Counted from the first letter of the stretch, positions 23,400 to 36,879 are shown. The stretch: 64,000 nt of DNA from Hibiscus mutabilis (GCA_019671005.1 CM033747.1:23153188-23217187); one strand, 5' to 3'. Numbers and translations are program-made. Notes: generated by a model from the sequence alone, not told the origin.

Positions 23400-24660
23400 C
23401 AAAATTTACCTGATGAGAATAGATGTGGAAACTGCTCTAACATGTCCGACTTACTCTCCTACGTAACCTCCTCAGCACCGTGATGTCGCCACAACACCTT
23501 AACAAGTTCAATCGTCTTGCCACGAAGAACTTTACTAATGGAGTCAAGGATTTCCACTGGTTTCTCATCATATGACAAATCTAGTCGCAACTCAACATCC
23601 TCAATTGGCATCACATGCGACTGATCTGAACGATACCTCCGCAACATGGATACATGAAACACATCATGAATCTTCTCCAACTCATGAGGCAAACTCAACC
23701 GATAAGCCACAGGACCTATATGTTCCAACACCTCATACGGTCCAATAAACCTCAGACTCAACTTTCTTTTACGCCCAAAGCACAACACATTCTTCCAAGG
23801 TGAGACTTTCAAGAAAACTTTTTCACCAACGGCATACACAACTTCTCTACGCTTCAAATCCACGTAGGATTTCTACCTATCCGAGGCCGCTTTCAAGCGA
23901 TCACAAAATAAGCTCTACTTTCTCATCTGTGTCTTTCAACACATCAAGCATGGAAACATACGTTTTCCCAACCTCAGCCCAACACAAGGGTGTATGACAC
24001 CTCCTACCATACAAGGCTTCATACGGTGCCATCTTTATACTTGCCTGATAACTATTATTGTATGCAAACTCCACCAAAGGAAACTGCCTTTCCCAAGTTC
24101 CTTGGAACTCAATGATACAACATCTCAGCATGTCTTCCAAAATCTGAACCACTTGCTCAGACTGACCATCCATCTGAGGATACTACGAAGTACTGAAATT
24201 CAAGCATGTACCCAAAGCTTGATGTAAACACTCCCAAAACCTTGTTGTAAACCATGGATCCCTATCTGAAACAATCGAATTGGGCACCCCATACAACCTC
24301 ACAATTTCAGCAACATACAGATCTGCCAACTTATTCAAGGTATACGTTGTATGCACTAGCAAAAAATATGTACACTTAGTAAACCGATTAACAATCACCC
24401 AAATGAAATCCTTTTTAGTCGGCGTCAAAGGTAACCCTGACACAAAATCCATGGTGATCCTCTCCCATTTCCACTCCAGAATTCTCAACGGTTGCAACAA
24501 CCCGGAAGAAAATTAGTGTTCAGCCTTCACACGCTAACATACCATACACTTAGCAACAAACTCGGCCACATCCTTTTTCAAACCCATCCAATAGTACTCT
24601 TCCTTCAAATCTTGATACATCTTGGTACTACCGGGATGCATAGCAAAAGGACTAGCATGT
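23400..24660 (-). pseudogene. Integrase and chromodomain of the 11.9-kb element, broken
   Basis: The minus strand shows the integrase zinc region CMVC, the core segment KWERITMDFVSGLPL, IVSDRDPWF and the SEQVVQILEDMLRCC and FAYNNSYQASI blocks. A GPY/F-like module (SLRFIGPYEVLEHIGPVAYR) and FHVSMLRRYRSD come next, then a chromodomain-type end TIELVKVLWRHHGAEEVT. The next codon, normally Trp, is TAG. Stops also interrupt the zinc region and the stretch between core and GPY/F. Aspartates of the DDE core are visible, but the frame is broken at several points. Confidence 0.85.
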
Positions 24661-26160
24661 GCCTCGCTCAAAATCATTCACCTCAACTCCATATCACTAG
24701 GCACCACTATCCGATCCTTAAAACACAACACTCCATCATCATTAAAGTGAAAATCCGTAGGATTTCCATCCATGATGTCCTTGATTTGTGGTACCAATGC
24801 CTCATTATAAGGTTACTTTTCCTTAATCAACTGCGACAAATATGGCTTCACTTGCAACTCAGCCAACAAACCACCATTACGCACCACGCTCAACTTTGCA
24901 AACATAGCCCTCAACTCCTCCACAGCTTTTCTACTCAAAGCATCGGCCACAACATTTGCCTTGCCTGGATGATACTCAATTGTCAAATCATAATCCTTAA
25001 GCAACTCTAACCGTCTACGTTGCCTAAGACTGAACTCCTTCTGCGACATCAAACTCTTATGATCCGTGTATACAATACACTTCTCACTATAAAGGTAATG
25101 TCTCCAAACCTTCAATGCAAACACAACCGCAGCCAGCTCAAAATTATGTGTAGGGTAATTGCGCTTATGCACCTGAGTTGCCTAGATGCATAAGCTACAA
25201 CTTTTCCACCTTGCATCAACACATACCCCAAACCAACGGAGGATGCGCCACTATAAACCACAAACTCTTTTCTTGACTCAGGTTAAATCAAGATTGAAGC
25301 TTGTGTTAAAGCTTCCTTCAACTTCTCAAAAGCTTGTTGTCTAGCTTTCGTCCACTCGAAACGTACATCTTTTTGCAACAACTTGGTCAACAGAGCAACA
25401 ACCCTTGAGAACTCATCCATAAAGCGACGATAATAACCTACCAACCCCAAGAAACTATGGACTTTCGTTACTGACTTGGGTTGTTTCCAATTCATGACCA
25501 CCTCAACCTTTTGCAGATCCACCCAAATACCTTCCGCTGATACAACATGGCCAAGAAAAACCATTTCTTTAATTTAAAACTCATACTTGCTAAATTTGGC
25601 GTAAAGTTGGTTATCCAATAAGGTTTGCAACACAATCCATAAGTGTAAATCATGATCCTCCTTTGTACAAGAGTACACAAGAATATCATCAATGAGCACT
25701 ACTACGAATTGGTCTAAAAATTCACGGAACACCCGATTTATCATGTCCATAAATGTTGCAGGCGCATTCTTCAACCCAAACGGCATCACCAGGAACTCAT
25801 AATGGTCGTACCTCAAACGAAAAGTAGTCTTTGACACATTTTTATCCTTAACCTTCAACTAATAGTATCCATATCTCAAATCAATCTTGGAAAACACTAT
25901 TTCACCTCGAAACTGATCAACAGATCATCAACCCGCGACAAAGAATACTTATTCTTAATCGTCAACTTTTTCAGATGTTGATAATCAATGCACATCCTCA
26001 AAATGCCATCCTTCTTCTTCATAAATAACACTGGTGCTCCCTACGGTGACACACTAGGTCAGATGAACCCATAATCCAACAACTCCTGAAGTTATGTCTT
26101 CAACTCTTTCGATGCCATACGATACTGTGCAATCAACACCGAAGCTGTATCAGTATACGT
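24661..26160 (-). pseudogene. Reverse transcriptase and RNase H of the 11.9-kb element, broken
   Basis: RT is seen as TTFRLRYDHYEFLVMPFGLK followed by NAPATFMDMINRVFREFLDQ and the catalytic LIDDILVYS. A stop follows SKYEF and the frame resumes at MVFLGHVVSAEGIWVD, FLGLVGYYRRFMDEFSR. RNase H shows YPTHNFELAAVVFALKVWRH, VYTDHKSL and YHPGKANVVADALSRK (24813-25172). The upstream RT block (about 25860-26160) carries several stops. The catalytic Asp pair is kept, so decay is by stops and frameshifts, not by loss of the active site. Confidence 0.87.
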
Positions 26161-28030
26161 CTCAATACAAAAATCCACCTATCTATTCGGTGGTAATCCA
26201 GGCAACTCTTTTGGAAAAACACCCAAAAATTCACAAACAGTACGGATATCCCTAGTCTGCACATTTTTCATATTCGGGTTTATAAGATAAGCCAGATATA
26301 CTTGACACCCACACTCCAGCAAGTTCTAAACCTTCATTGCCGATACTACATTGGATAAGAACTTAACATTCTTGCCCATAACGACCACTTCATAATCATC
26401 AGCAAGTTTCAACGAAACTCTCTTGGTCTCAAAATTGACCACGACCTGATGCTCAAACAACCAATCCATACCCAAGATCACATCAAAGCCATGAAATGGA
26501 AGCTCCATCAAATCAGCCGCAAACATGTGACCATGTACCATCAAATGACACCTCCTAAACATCCTCCTAGCAATGACCATCTCTCCAAAAGAACTTGTTA
26601 CTTGTATACCCACATCTAACATTTCTACCAATATATCAAGCAAATGCTTATGCTCATGCAAAATATATGAATGCGTAGAACCAGAATCTATTAGAGAAAA
26701 TAATGACATAGACTGTAAGGTAAAAGTACATGTTATCATATTTGTGTCATTCCTTCCCTCACGATACGTATAGATCCTCGCTGGTCCATCATCCTCAGGT
26801 CAAGCCATCATTGTATGCGCTACAGTCCTCTATTCTTCCTCTCTTCTCTAAAAAGTACCTCGACCACAGCCTCCCAGTGGTGCAACAATAGATGTAGGAG
26901 CCCGCACACCCCTAGCTAACATCGGGCAATCACGCCTCATGTGATCCCCAAACCCATAACCCCAACAAGCATTATCCATAATGGGCGTAAGAGCCAGACC
27001 AACTTGTCCTACCTGTGGGCAGTCACGTCTAACATGATCCTTCGATCCACAACCATAACAGACTTTTGACGATCTCTAATAGACCCCTAAGTGTCGCTTC
27101 CCACAATGGGCACACTCAAATGGATGTACCTTCCTGCTTAACCCTCACTACGACTCAACTTAGGTCAATGCCTTCGATCATCGTGCCTCTTGTACCGGCA
27201 ACCACTAGAACTAAAATTTGCAGCTCTCTTCCCACAGCCAGAGCCTCCTAGACGAAGAGTTAAACCCAAACTCTGCTCAATATCCTTCGCCCACGTAACT
27301 AACAAGTCAAAATTCGTATAATCAGTCGCCAACATATAAGTCTTAACATCCTGCTCTAATCTATAATGGAATCGGTCACAACGATGCCTCTTATTTGGCA
27401 TTAACTAGGGTGCATACTAACTCAGCCTCACGAACTGCACCTCATACTCAGATACTGACATATTGCCCTAAACCATGGCCATAAACTCATGTTTCTTCTC
27501 ATCCAAGTATCTAACTCCCAGATACTTCTTCTTTAAAGCAACCTGAAAGAATTCTTATGTCACAACACCGAGTTCCATGCTAGCAATCACAGTGGTCCAC
27601 CAACTGTATGCATCACCCTACAATAGGGACACAACACATCCTAGATTATGAGCATCCTTACACCCCATCTATCCAAAATTTTATCTGTACTAGTAAGCTA
27701 CTCCTCGGATGCCTCGGGTGCCAACCCTCTAAACTTAACTCCTCTCAGACTAAAAAAACGCTCTAACGATAACCCCATATTAATAGCAGCAGCAAGTGCC
27801 AGTACGGGTACATGAACTCTAGCCATCGCGGCCTAGAATACTTCAGTCATCGCCTGAACCAAAGGCGTCATATCACCATACACCAGACCAGGTGGTGCAG
27901 GTGGTACTTGCTCCATTCCCTCAGAAGGATTAGGCGGAGGAGGTGGCAATCCCTCTGGATGCACTATTTCACCCTCAACTCCCTACCCTCTAGCATCAGC
28001 ATTTCTGCTCGATCGTAATTTTCTCCTCGA
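26161..28030 (-). pseudogene. Gag and protease of the 11.9-kb element, broken
   Basis: The protease domain is open over 137 residues (26326-26739) with an intact active site LIDSGSTHSYI and the flap-side block FDVILGMDWL. Upstream are two zinc-knuckle-like stretches, a good one (VCYGCGSKDHVRRDCP, near 27015-27065) and a degenerate one (NACWGYGFGDHMRRDCP). A Gag piece of 78 residues lies at 27165-27401 with DRFHYRLEQDVKTYM. The N-terminal Gag region to about 28030 is split by stops. Confidence 0.82.
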
Positions 28031-28279
28031 TGACATCATATAATAACGTATCTAAGGCATGACAATTACACCAAAACAAAAACAATCAGGCCAGCTTCAA
28101 GCAAGGATCCATGACTTTCATTTCAAACCAAAATCATTTTATAATTGTAGTAATAAGGCAATGTGTCACAAAAATACCCCAACACGACATATATCAATCA
28201 TCGTACATGTAAACAATCACCGTGAAGAGAAAATAACATTGTACATTCATCAATAACATCCCAATTTTTCATAAACCTG

Positions 28280-28291
28280 GCTCTGATACCA
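28280..28291 (-). other. Primer binding site of the 11.9-kb element
   Basis: Minus-strand TGGTATCAGAGC, initiator tRNA-Met type, five bases inside the LTR that starts at 28297. Confidence 0.92.
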
Positions 28292-28296
28292 CCAAA

Positions 28297-31200
28297 TGTA
28301 ACCCCCTTAGCCCGACCTAATAGAAACCGAACTAAAAGGATCATATTAGGTTTGTCGAAGCAAACTCGAGCTAATAACCTAAATAGGTCCATTTTTCCTT
28401 TTTATCTTGTCTACGTACATCAAATTAATTTCTATGGTAAGCATGCATCAGTGAAAATGTTACATTTAAATCATATTTCAAAAAAAGGTTTAATTGCTCA
28501 AATACGCATATTGGGAACTAAAACGTAATTTCCACAAATTACATGGACTTGATTTGAAATTAAGATTACCAATTTTTCATTAATCCAATTTCATGCTCAT
28601 CTATTAAAATCAAGCTCAAAATATTCATCCAAGCTCACTCAATTGCATTCATAACACTTATGGACCAAACTGCATTATTTTCAAACTTCAACAGACAAAC
28701 CATAACTTTGTACATTGCGTACCGATACTAGCTAACCCCGTATCAATATGATCTAACTACTTTAATGGCACTACGTACCGATATTCTAAGCTCCGTATCG
28801 ATATAGTATGCTGAGCAAACCTGTACCGATACGGTTCTCCCCAGTATCGATCGCATATAGTTTATTTTTAAATCTCAGATTCCAGAAGCTAGAAGGTGTA
28901 CCAGTACGGGAGCCCATGTACCGACACCAATACAAAAATTCCTCAAGGCGTACCAATACGGTAGCTAGGCGTACCGATACCCTTTGATAAAATTCGATGA
29001 AATGAGCCTTACCAAACCTAGTGTACCGACACTAGGGAGTCCGTACCGGTACGCTGAGGCCTGTAATGACCTCTAAGTAGGGGTGTGCAAAAAAATACGA
29101 TCCGATTTTTTATTTTTCTGATAATTCGGATCAAATATCTAAAAATTTTAGATCGGATACGAATAGTGATTTTGCATTCATATCAGATATCCGATATCCG
29201 AAAATTCAAATTTTTTATAGATATAAATCTTGTTATATTCAACATTTTTACTTGTTATATATGAAAAATTAAAATTTTTATGGATAAAAATTTATTATAT
29301 TCAATAATTTGTTGATTGTTATATTGGAAAACCTAAAATTTTCATGGATAGGACCGCCAAATTTAAAAAAAATAAATCTAGTGATAAATTTAATACTCGG
29401 ATATCCGATCTGAAATTTTGGATATCTGAAAATCGGGTATCCAATTTTTCGAATCGGATACGGATCGCTAACTTACCTATCTAAAAATTTCGGATATCCG
29501 AAATGCATACCCCTACCTCTAGGTCCAACACATGACACTTTGGCTTATTCTAAACACATCCAACACATATCTAATTATCGTATAACATCAGCAGCATGCT
29601 TAACGACAACATACCAACATTTAAAGCTATCCTAACGAGTCTAACACAATCATCCACAAAGTCTATAGGCATGTTTCCTAGTCAACATCCAAAACATAAA
29701 TCCATCCACAAATCAAGCACCTTGAACCTCTTACAAGTCTGAAGCAACATATAAAACTTGTACAAACATGGAGTCTATCAAACAACCCTCCCAAAACAAC
29801 ATTTGACACATTGCCCTTATTACTACTACGCATTGTTTCAAACCATACTTTGCAAACAAGTCCTTGGATATCCCTTATTGCTTTCTTGCTGCCCTTCAAT
29901 CCACTAATTTGCATTGATGATAAAAGAGAGAATAGGCACATAAGGCTTAGTGAGGAGCGCTCAAAACATGAAACATCATCCAATGCATTTTAAAACTGGT
30001 TTATTCCCAAAATCCTTCACATACGTTTTATTTCCAAAACTATCATGCCTTAAATTCAAAATATGCACTTAACCCTTTTCCAAATCATACATATTATACC
30101 ATATGCAACATGTATCATGGATTCAACAACATAATCCCATATACAACCCTCAATTTAAGCCTTTCCATGGATAACATCTCATATGCAAAGCTTAAAGAGT
30201 ATTCACATATACAAATCTCATTATACAAACAATCCATCAACATGATACATTAATTCATTATATTGGCTTACAAGTGACCCTTTTCGAATATCATTACTTT
30301 CATCAAACCACATCAGATACACAAATTTCCCAAGTGATATCCCAGTCACTTATAGCTCAATGGCATGGAGTAAATGCAACACATGTTTTACCTTTACACT
30401 ACCAAGGCTCATCCTCCAATTTAGAGTAAACACCTCTAATGCATCACCTCTACGGTCTCAGTTGGAGTAAAACTCCATTGAAGTATTACCTCGACAATAT
30501 TGGGGTTCACATGGTTGGAGTAAATTCTATCAATACATTACCTCTACGAACCATGGGCGACTTATTATAGTGCACTTTAAATCCTATGGCCGGCCAACTA
30601 TATCTTAAAACATTTCTATAACCTTTTCATACCATCGCTTGCCAATATAATCCATTTCCTTAACATTAACTCAATATTTTCATATGCATCAATAAAAACC
30701 ATTTATCCAATGCATTAAAACATGCATTACCAATGTTCAACAACATTAAAAAAAACTTGCATTACCTCCAAATGCATCATCGTCATTTTATAAACATTTT
30801 TCAGCATCAAACCATGCTCAAATCATGCATATACAGTGAGTAATAAATTCATTAAAACAAGTGCATTTAAACCAATTGTTAAACCGAGTTCAAGAGAGAA
30901 TTAATCATTTACTTACTTTTGAGGTTATACCAGCATTCAAGCTTGATCTAAACCCCCAAACACAACTTTCAAACCTTTGAAAAGCTGTAAAAATCGTTCT
31001 CACTCATCGACACGTAAAGCCTCGCTTGCCGATAGGGTAAACACACCTCCAAAGCTTCCGAAATGTTCATTCAAGCTTGAGGATCAACTTTCCCTATTTT
31101 ATCCATACAAAATAGAGGATTCAATGCATTAAAATGAATTCCACAGCCCAGCAACATCAATTCACATAAAACCTCAACATATTCTACCCTATTTTACTCC

Positions 31201-31772
31201 ATAACAACCGGAATCAACATCAAACATCTTCCAAACTTAACACAACCAAAAGCTAACATTTTAATCCATCAGTTAAAATCAATCAAACATCTAAAATCAC
31301 ATTAACATCATCCTTGTACTTCTAGCATACATTAAACCTCCACAACTCCTAAAAAATTCACAACTAACAACCTAGAAAATTAGAGATTCACTAAGTTTTA
31401 GGATTCCATTGTTAAAGCCCATTATTAAATGTACAATTAAAAAAGAAAATTCTGATATTAGACCTTGGCCAAATGGCTCCTTAAAGATTATAAGTTTTGA
31501 CCCTTTTACAAAACATGCACTCAAACAGTTTTAAAACTTTACATTTTGATCACTAACTAAATGTCCAATTTTGAGACCCATTTTTGTAAAATTTATTTTA
31601 CAAAAATCATTTACATATTAAATAATGATTTTAGAATATTTTCCATATTTTTATCTCACCAAAAACTATTCATTTCCATTTAATTCTGAAACTGACTCCA
31701 ATCCTCTAACCCGATCCCTTGAACCGTCTAATCAACCTAGAAAAATCCTAAGCCCAAAACCAGGGTGTTACA
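28297..31772 (-). repeat. 5' LTR of the 11.9-kb element (3476 bp, with nested MITE)
   Basis: It aligns to 19851-23370 along its length except for the inserted MITE at 29078-29515 and a deletion of roughly 0.5 kb near 31425 (equivalent to about 22525-23040 of the other LTR). The palindrome cluster is at 28720-29055. Confidence 0.92.
29078..29515. mobile_element. hAT-type MITE nested in the LTR (438 bp)
   Basis: The ends are TAGGGGTGTGCA and TGCATACCCCTA, inverted with one mismatch. The flanks CCTCTAAG (29070-29077) and CCTCTAGG (29516-29523) are an 8-bp target duplication with one difference. The other LTR has the empty site near 20620-20640, which confirms the insertion. The inside is made of degenerate GGATATCCGA/TCGGATA words and has no ORF. 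Confidence 0.92.
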
Positions 31773-31777
31773 CCTTG

Positions 31778-33578
31778 AGTGGACCTGAAAGCTCCAAACC
31801 TCGGATAATATCAAGCACCTTCAATGTTCCTTGTGAGTTTTCGGATTGCTTGTAGGGGGACCTCCACTTTAAATGTCTTTGAATGATATTGGCACTTTAA
31901 TATTTTCCTCCCCCACTTATTAAAGTTAGAGATCTTGAATCCTTGGTCAACACCAATTGCCCCAATCTGATGAAATGGATTATTCATTGGGAGCTATTAT
32001 AATGAAAGATGCCTTTAAGACCAAGAGAACCATAATTTTAAGTAATAGAATAGGATGCCCTGAACGTCAAGTGCATGAGTGTCTCTGATTCAACCCTCCA
32101 ATGATCATTTTAAGCATAGCATATGTCTTTGAAGACTTTGAATGTCGTTGTGATATTTTGAAATTATGAAATTTCTCTCAGACCGCTCGGTTCATCCTTA
32201 TGATTATCGCATCACTTGATCCAGTCGAAAACAACACCTTTTCAATTCTCATCATTCTTCTCCATTCAGAAATGTGTTCAGGTGTTTTATACTCGCATAA
32301 CCAAGGGAGTGCAAAAAAATATCTTTCTAAGAATAGAATTCTACGAGTGCATGTGTGTGCTTCTGATTGCAACTAGCCACTCTTTTATTAGCCTTTTTTG
32401 AACTTTTTCTTTTTTTACCTCAAGATTTCATTTCATTAATTTGTTTGACTTTGTTAGGAGTTGAAAATAACTCGTGAAGCCAAGGCATTGAGTAGATGGA
32501 GTATGGCTACCTTATTAAGTACTCGACCTTACAGCTACAACAGAATGCCCTCGAGGTTTTCTTTTTTACTGGTCGTACTTATTTATCTCGTGATTTCATC
32601 TCATTAAATATTTGACTTTGTCAGGATTTGAAAACCACTCATGAAGCCAATGTATAGAAAGGGTAGAACATTGCGTACTTATTAGATATTCAACATTATA
32701 GCCTCAGCGGAGTGTCCCCAAGATATTTTGAGCTATTAGTTACAATCTATGTGTCTTTGATGGGGGTATAGAAGACTATTGTTAGAATTTTAATTTCAAG
32801 CAACTCCCCTTGGTTAGACTTGCCTAGTCCATGATTCCACATTTATGAATTTCCAAGATTTTCTCATCACCGAACATCATCAAAGGTGTGGTAATCTTCT
32901 TTTTCTAACTTTGCCGACCTGAGTAGTTTGAGAGACAAATCACACTTCATCGTTTTCACAATAATAGATTGATTTTTATATCGAGATCAATGTCACAACA
33001 TGCAATTGACATCCAAAGACCTATAAGGGTAAGATTGGATATATGTATATACAAGGTCTCAAGGTCAAATATGCATCTTTCCTTGAAATAAAAATCCTGC
33101 AAACCTAACTTGCGTTTTTATAAAAAGATCTTTGCTACTTTCGGGCGAAAATAGAGAAGATGATTTCACTCATCACTTCATAAATTGACTTTTACCTTAG
33201 AAACTAGGGAGAAAACTAAAACACAATCGCCATATAGATAACAACATCTTGTTGGGCTTTTGCGATTCTATCGAGTCTATCTTGAGTGTTCTAAAGCTGA
33301 CAACCTATCTTCAATGGCTACTCTCGGGTTCGTGAACGAGTATTGTACTTGTGTAAAATTTTCCATTTTAATTTTTTTCAAGGAATTTACCATAATTAAC
33401 CCTTTTATTATGTGTGTTTGCATGCAATGATCATAACATAAGCTAATACAAACATAAACAACACGATGCAATGAAATGCATGAATGCAAGCAAAGGGCAT
33501 TGATTCCATAAATAGTTGCTATAGAAGTAGTTTTTATTGGATGAAAAAGGTCCTTATTATAAAAGATAAAGACTTATT
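31778..33578. other. Untranslated part of the DUF7745 repeat
   Basis: No coding region is recognisable. This DNA continues 19536-19845 across the insertion site and lies downstream of the DUF7745 stop on the minus strand. It contains a direct duplication at 32412-32750 and otherwise AT-rich sequence. Confidence 0.55.
32412..32750. repeat. Imperfect direct duplication, 168-bp period
   Basis: GATTTCATTTCATTAA followed by TTTGACTTTGT at 32424 recurs with changes at 32592. The following parts (AACTCGTGAAGCCAA and AACCACTCATGAAGCCAA) also match. There are two units. Confidence 0.75.
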
Positions 33579-35795
33579 CTATGAATATGTCTCAGGCCGA
33601 GCACCCAGCTCTTTTATTTCTTCGATCAGCCACATGAGTCTGGGTTCCACTTCCCCTATTGGCCTGACATACTAGCGAAGAGTTGTAGCTTCCTTAGCTA
33701 GCATTATCACGTGCTTAGCTACGTCTTGAACATGGGTCATGACACTCTTGTCAAACTCATCCCACTCTTGGAACCTTCTGGCATTGTCCCTAAGCTAGGT
33801 AAACCAGTAATCATTACCCCCTTTATTGGCAACTTCAAGAACTCAGATCTTCGTGTTGTATTCTTGGATCATGTCTTCCAAAGTCTCCACTTGCTTCTTT
33901 AGTGTTTCATTCTCATTATGACTAGCATGAAGCTCAATATCACAATTTCAAAATATGTGCGGTGAATGACTTAGGCTAGCTACCTTGGCTTACAACTCAG
34001 CAATAGAGGCTTAACTCTGTCTCAACTTCTCGCTCGTCGCATCGCACAGGCATTGCAACTCATACGAGCGGATCTTATTTTCATGTGTCTTTCTTTTCCA
34101 TACAGTAACATTTCTCTTTCTTCCCCAAAGGCTCGCTTGTTCTTTCCACTCTTAGCTGCTTGTTTACCCTTTCTTTTCTCATTTGCAAGCATCCGCTTGT
34201 GCTTCTCAATTTTTTTACCGTGCTCTTTTTCTTTTTCCATAGCTTGCTTAATCTCTTGTCTCTATTGCTCTAGAGTCTTTCTTAAATTTGTATTTTGGAT
34301 TGTGGCCTGAAACTTGAGGAAATCAACCATCTGAATTTTAAATTTCTCTTCCAGGTTCTTGTACAGTTTTACTGCCCAGTCTATCTCTCCCTTGTATTTG
34401 TCCACATTTAGGCTTACCTCAAACAAGTCTTTCACATGCTGGTTTTGCAGAGGTTCTATCTTAGCCTTGGCCGTTTTCAGTTCGGCCCTCAGAATATCAG
34501 CTTTAGACGTGACCACTTTCAAATGTTCTTTTAGGGAATTAGCTTGCCCAAAGGTGGGTGGTAGAATTGTCATTCACCCTCACATGTCTCCATACATTAT
34601 AGTTGGGGGAGAACATATACTCACTGTTGTGCTCCACCTTTATGATGTAACAATGCTTCCATGAGTCATTGATGGTCTTGACCTTCTCTTTGTATTCCAC
34701 TTGGAACTCTAACTCAGATGAGTCAAGAACAGTAGTGAAGGGGACAAATTGTCGAGAGCTATATTGCCACGAAACTAGTCAATGAGCACAATTGATCTTA
34801 CCCAAAGGCCTAGTAACATCATATGATTATAATCCTCGTACTTCTACAAAACCTTGGTGTGGCCCATCCACGAAACTCTCCGTACGATGTCTTGATCACG
34901 ACGATCTCTAAAAATGTCAACCCACTTGCTCCTCTTAGCTATTGCCAATTTTTTGCCAGAAATTTCTGGAGCAGAGAGAAGTTTGGAAAGAACACATTAG
35001 ACGGAACCAGAGTTGGACACTTCTAAAAATGGCTAAGGGCCCAAACCTAGAGCAAAAGAGCACACCTTCTGAAACGTACACCCTCTAGCTTTTCGCATGC
35101 ATTCAAAGAGATAAAGGCTTCTGCTTGTACAGCTAGCAACAGATTGACTTCTTTCTTCAGCTGCTCAAATAAGTCTAACATAGCCACATCGATATTACCC
35201 ATCACCCTCAGAAAAGATAACCAGGCCATAGGCGCTATAGCTAAGAGATCCACTCTCTTTTTCCCTATCTGGATGAGTAGGGATTATGTCATGAATGCTC
35301 GACCAAGGGACGGAAAAGCTGCTCCCTTTCTTCTATATCAGACCTTTAACTCATCCATCGCTCATACCAGCGAAGAATTTGAGCCTGGAGTGAGCATTCT
35401 TGTTTTTAGGGGGTTTAGCATAAACCCAGTGTTGAATACTCTTCGACTGTGGGCATCATGTCTTCCACATTGAAGGTGAAACAATAATACCCTGGGTTCC
35501 AGAACTGAACCAAGGCTTTGAGGAATGGCTTATCCACCTTTACACGCAACAGATAAGCTATGTAACCATAGGTTTTGTAGAATAATTACCTAGTTGTATG
35601 ATCAAAGCGGTCATATATTTCTCGCAATTCATGCACACTATTCTGTTTGACGCTGATGTGAGCATACTCCAAAGTCTCTGTCATATGATCAACTGTCAAA
35701 CTATCCCCATGTGCCCGCTGGTTGACCAAGGACTAGTGACGTACATCTGCATTGTCTTCCTCTTTCTTTAGGTACCTTCTATCTACGGCAAAAAA
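33579..35795 (-). pseudogene. DUF7745-type ORF, broken
   Basis: I recognise the plant DUF7745 family, whose function is unknown and which is common in repeats of cotton and legumes. In order on the minus strand: HISVKQNSVHELREIYDRFD; an in-frame stop; YGYIAYLLRVKVDKPFLKAL; FWNPGYYCFTF; MMPTVEEYST; KKRVDLLAIAPMAWLSFLRV; DVAMLDLFEQL; FISLNACEKLEGVRFRRCA. Then comes a long charged coiled-coil tail (34022-34573), NETLKKQVETLEDMIQEY, and an end block MTHVQDVAKHVIMLAKEATT before a stop at 33579-33581. At least five stops or frameshifts break it. It may be the only protein of a large non-autonomous element; no RT or integrase is seen beside it. Confidence 0.8.
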
Positions 35796-36548
35796 TTGTT
35801 TTCTAATTGAGCAATTGTCTTGAGAACCAATCCTTTATAAATATGAAATGATGATGCAAGAAGCAAATATGCAAAACAAGACAAAAAAAGAATGTATTAG
35901 TACCCTTGAAAAAAAACTGAAATAAGGCATAAAAGATCCAAAATAATTTCATTGTACGAATAATAACTGGGCAGCACATTCCAACATTTCTGGACATGTC
36001 TCCGCGGGCTATTTTTACAAAATATTTTTGACCGAATTCTAACTCTAGGGTTTTTAACATGGCTCTATTGGGGTAGGCTTCTAGATTCACACACAAAGGT
36101 TTGGTTCTAGAAAGGTCCACGAGCTATCATCGCTGTCCCCTACTAAAGGTGGCGAGGCCCTTGATCCTCACCCATTATAGGCTCTTATGAATCAAGTTCA
36201 ACTCAAGGGGACTCATTTTCCTATGTCCATACGGGGAATCAGTATTCCCACAAAGACATAGGTCATATGAGCCCCGAAGGTACTTACTAGGCCCATACGA
36301 AGAATAAATATTCTCACGAGAGCAATAGCGTTTTCCCTCACTTAAACGGATGGGACAAAGCTCGGGAATAGAGCTTATTATGCCAACTTTTAAATGCGTA
36401 AAATGAAATCATATTCATAAATGAATAGTTAAATTAAATTTTGCACGAACTTAGCAAATTTTGACATTAAGACAAAAGTGTAATCGGCTTGTGGTTAGAA
36501 TCTCTTGTTTTGTAAAAACAAAAAATATCATCAGCGGAGTCGCCAAGC
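35796..36548 (-). other. Leader of the DUF7745 repeat with a primer-site-like word
   Basis: No gene is visible. At about 36531-36545 the minus strand reads TGGCGACTCCGCTGAT, followed outward by a TGTCG border at 36549 on the plus strand, as a primer site next to an LTR would look. The stretch 36407-36468 resembles 16790-16857. The tRNA type is not certain; tRNA-Arg is my guess from Tat/Ogre elements. Confidence 0.45.
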
Positions 36549-36879
36549 TGTCGTAGCAAATACTTGATACTTTTTACTCATAATAATATCTTATAAAGCA
36601 TTGATAAATAAGACTCAATTCTCCACATCTATTCATTCATATAACATAACCTTAGTTTTAAAACTTTATCATAGTCTAAAATATTCTCACTATGATTAAA
36701 GACTAGCTTAAAAATCATATAATAATTAACAATTTTATTTTATTTTAAAACATGAATTATCATGTAACAAGTCTAGCTAATCTATTATTATAGGTAAAAC
36801 CATAATTTCAAGTAGACTTTGTGTATTTTTTTTTATAATACTGAAAGCTTTAGAAAAGATTACATCGAAATGTTACCAT
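36549..36879. other. AT-rich DNA, possible LTR edge
   Basis: It begins TGTCGTAGCAAATACTT. I find no second copy in the window, so LTR identity is unproven. No ORF, repeat or MITE end was seen. Confidence 0.35.

Larger units (their letters stand above)
19851..31772 (-). mobile_element. Complete Ty3/gypsy (Tekay-like) element, 11.9 kb
   Basis: LTRs start TGTAACCCCCTTAG (19851 and 28297) and end in TTACA (23370 and 31772). A perfect 5-bp target duplication CCTTG flanks it (19846-19850 and 31773-31777), so both ends are original. The primer site for initiator tRNA-Met is at 28280-28291 and a polypurine tract (CTTAAGAGGGGGAGAGT on the minus strand) begins at 23371. Internal order is gag, PR, RT, RH, INT, chromodomain. 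The LTRs have diverged clearly and the right LTR has gained a MITE and lost about 0.5 kb, pointing to an old insertion. Confidence 0.95.

Noticed and set aside
34053..34310. Plus-strand hydrophobic ORF, possible membrane protein
   Set aside because: It is the antisense of the Lys/Glu-rich coiled-coil tail of the DUF7745 ORF.
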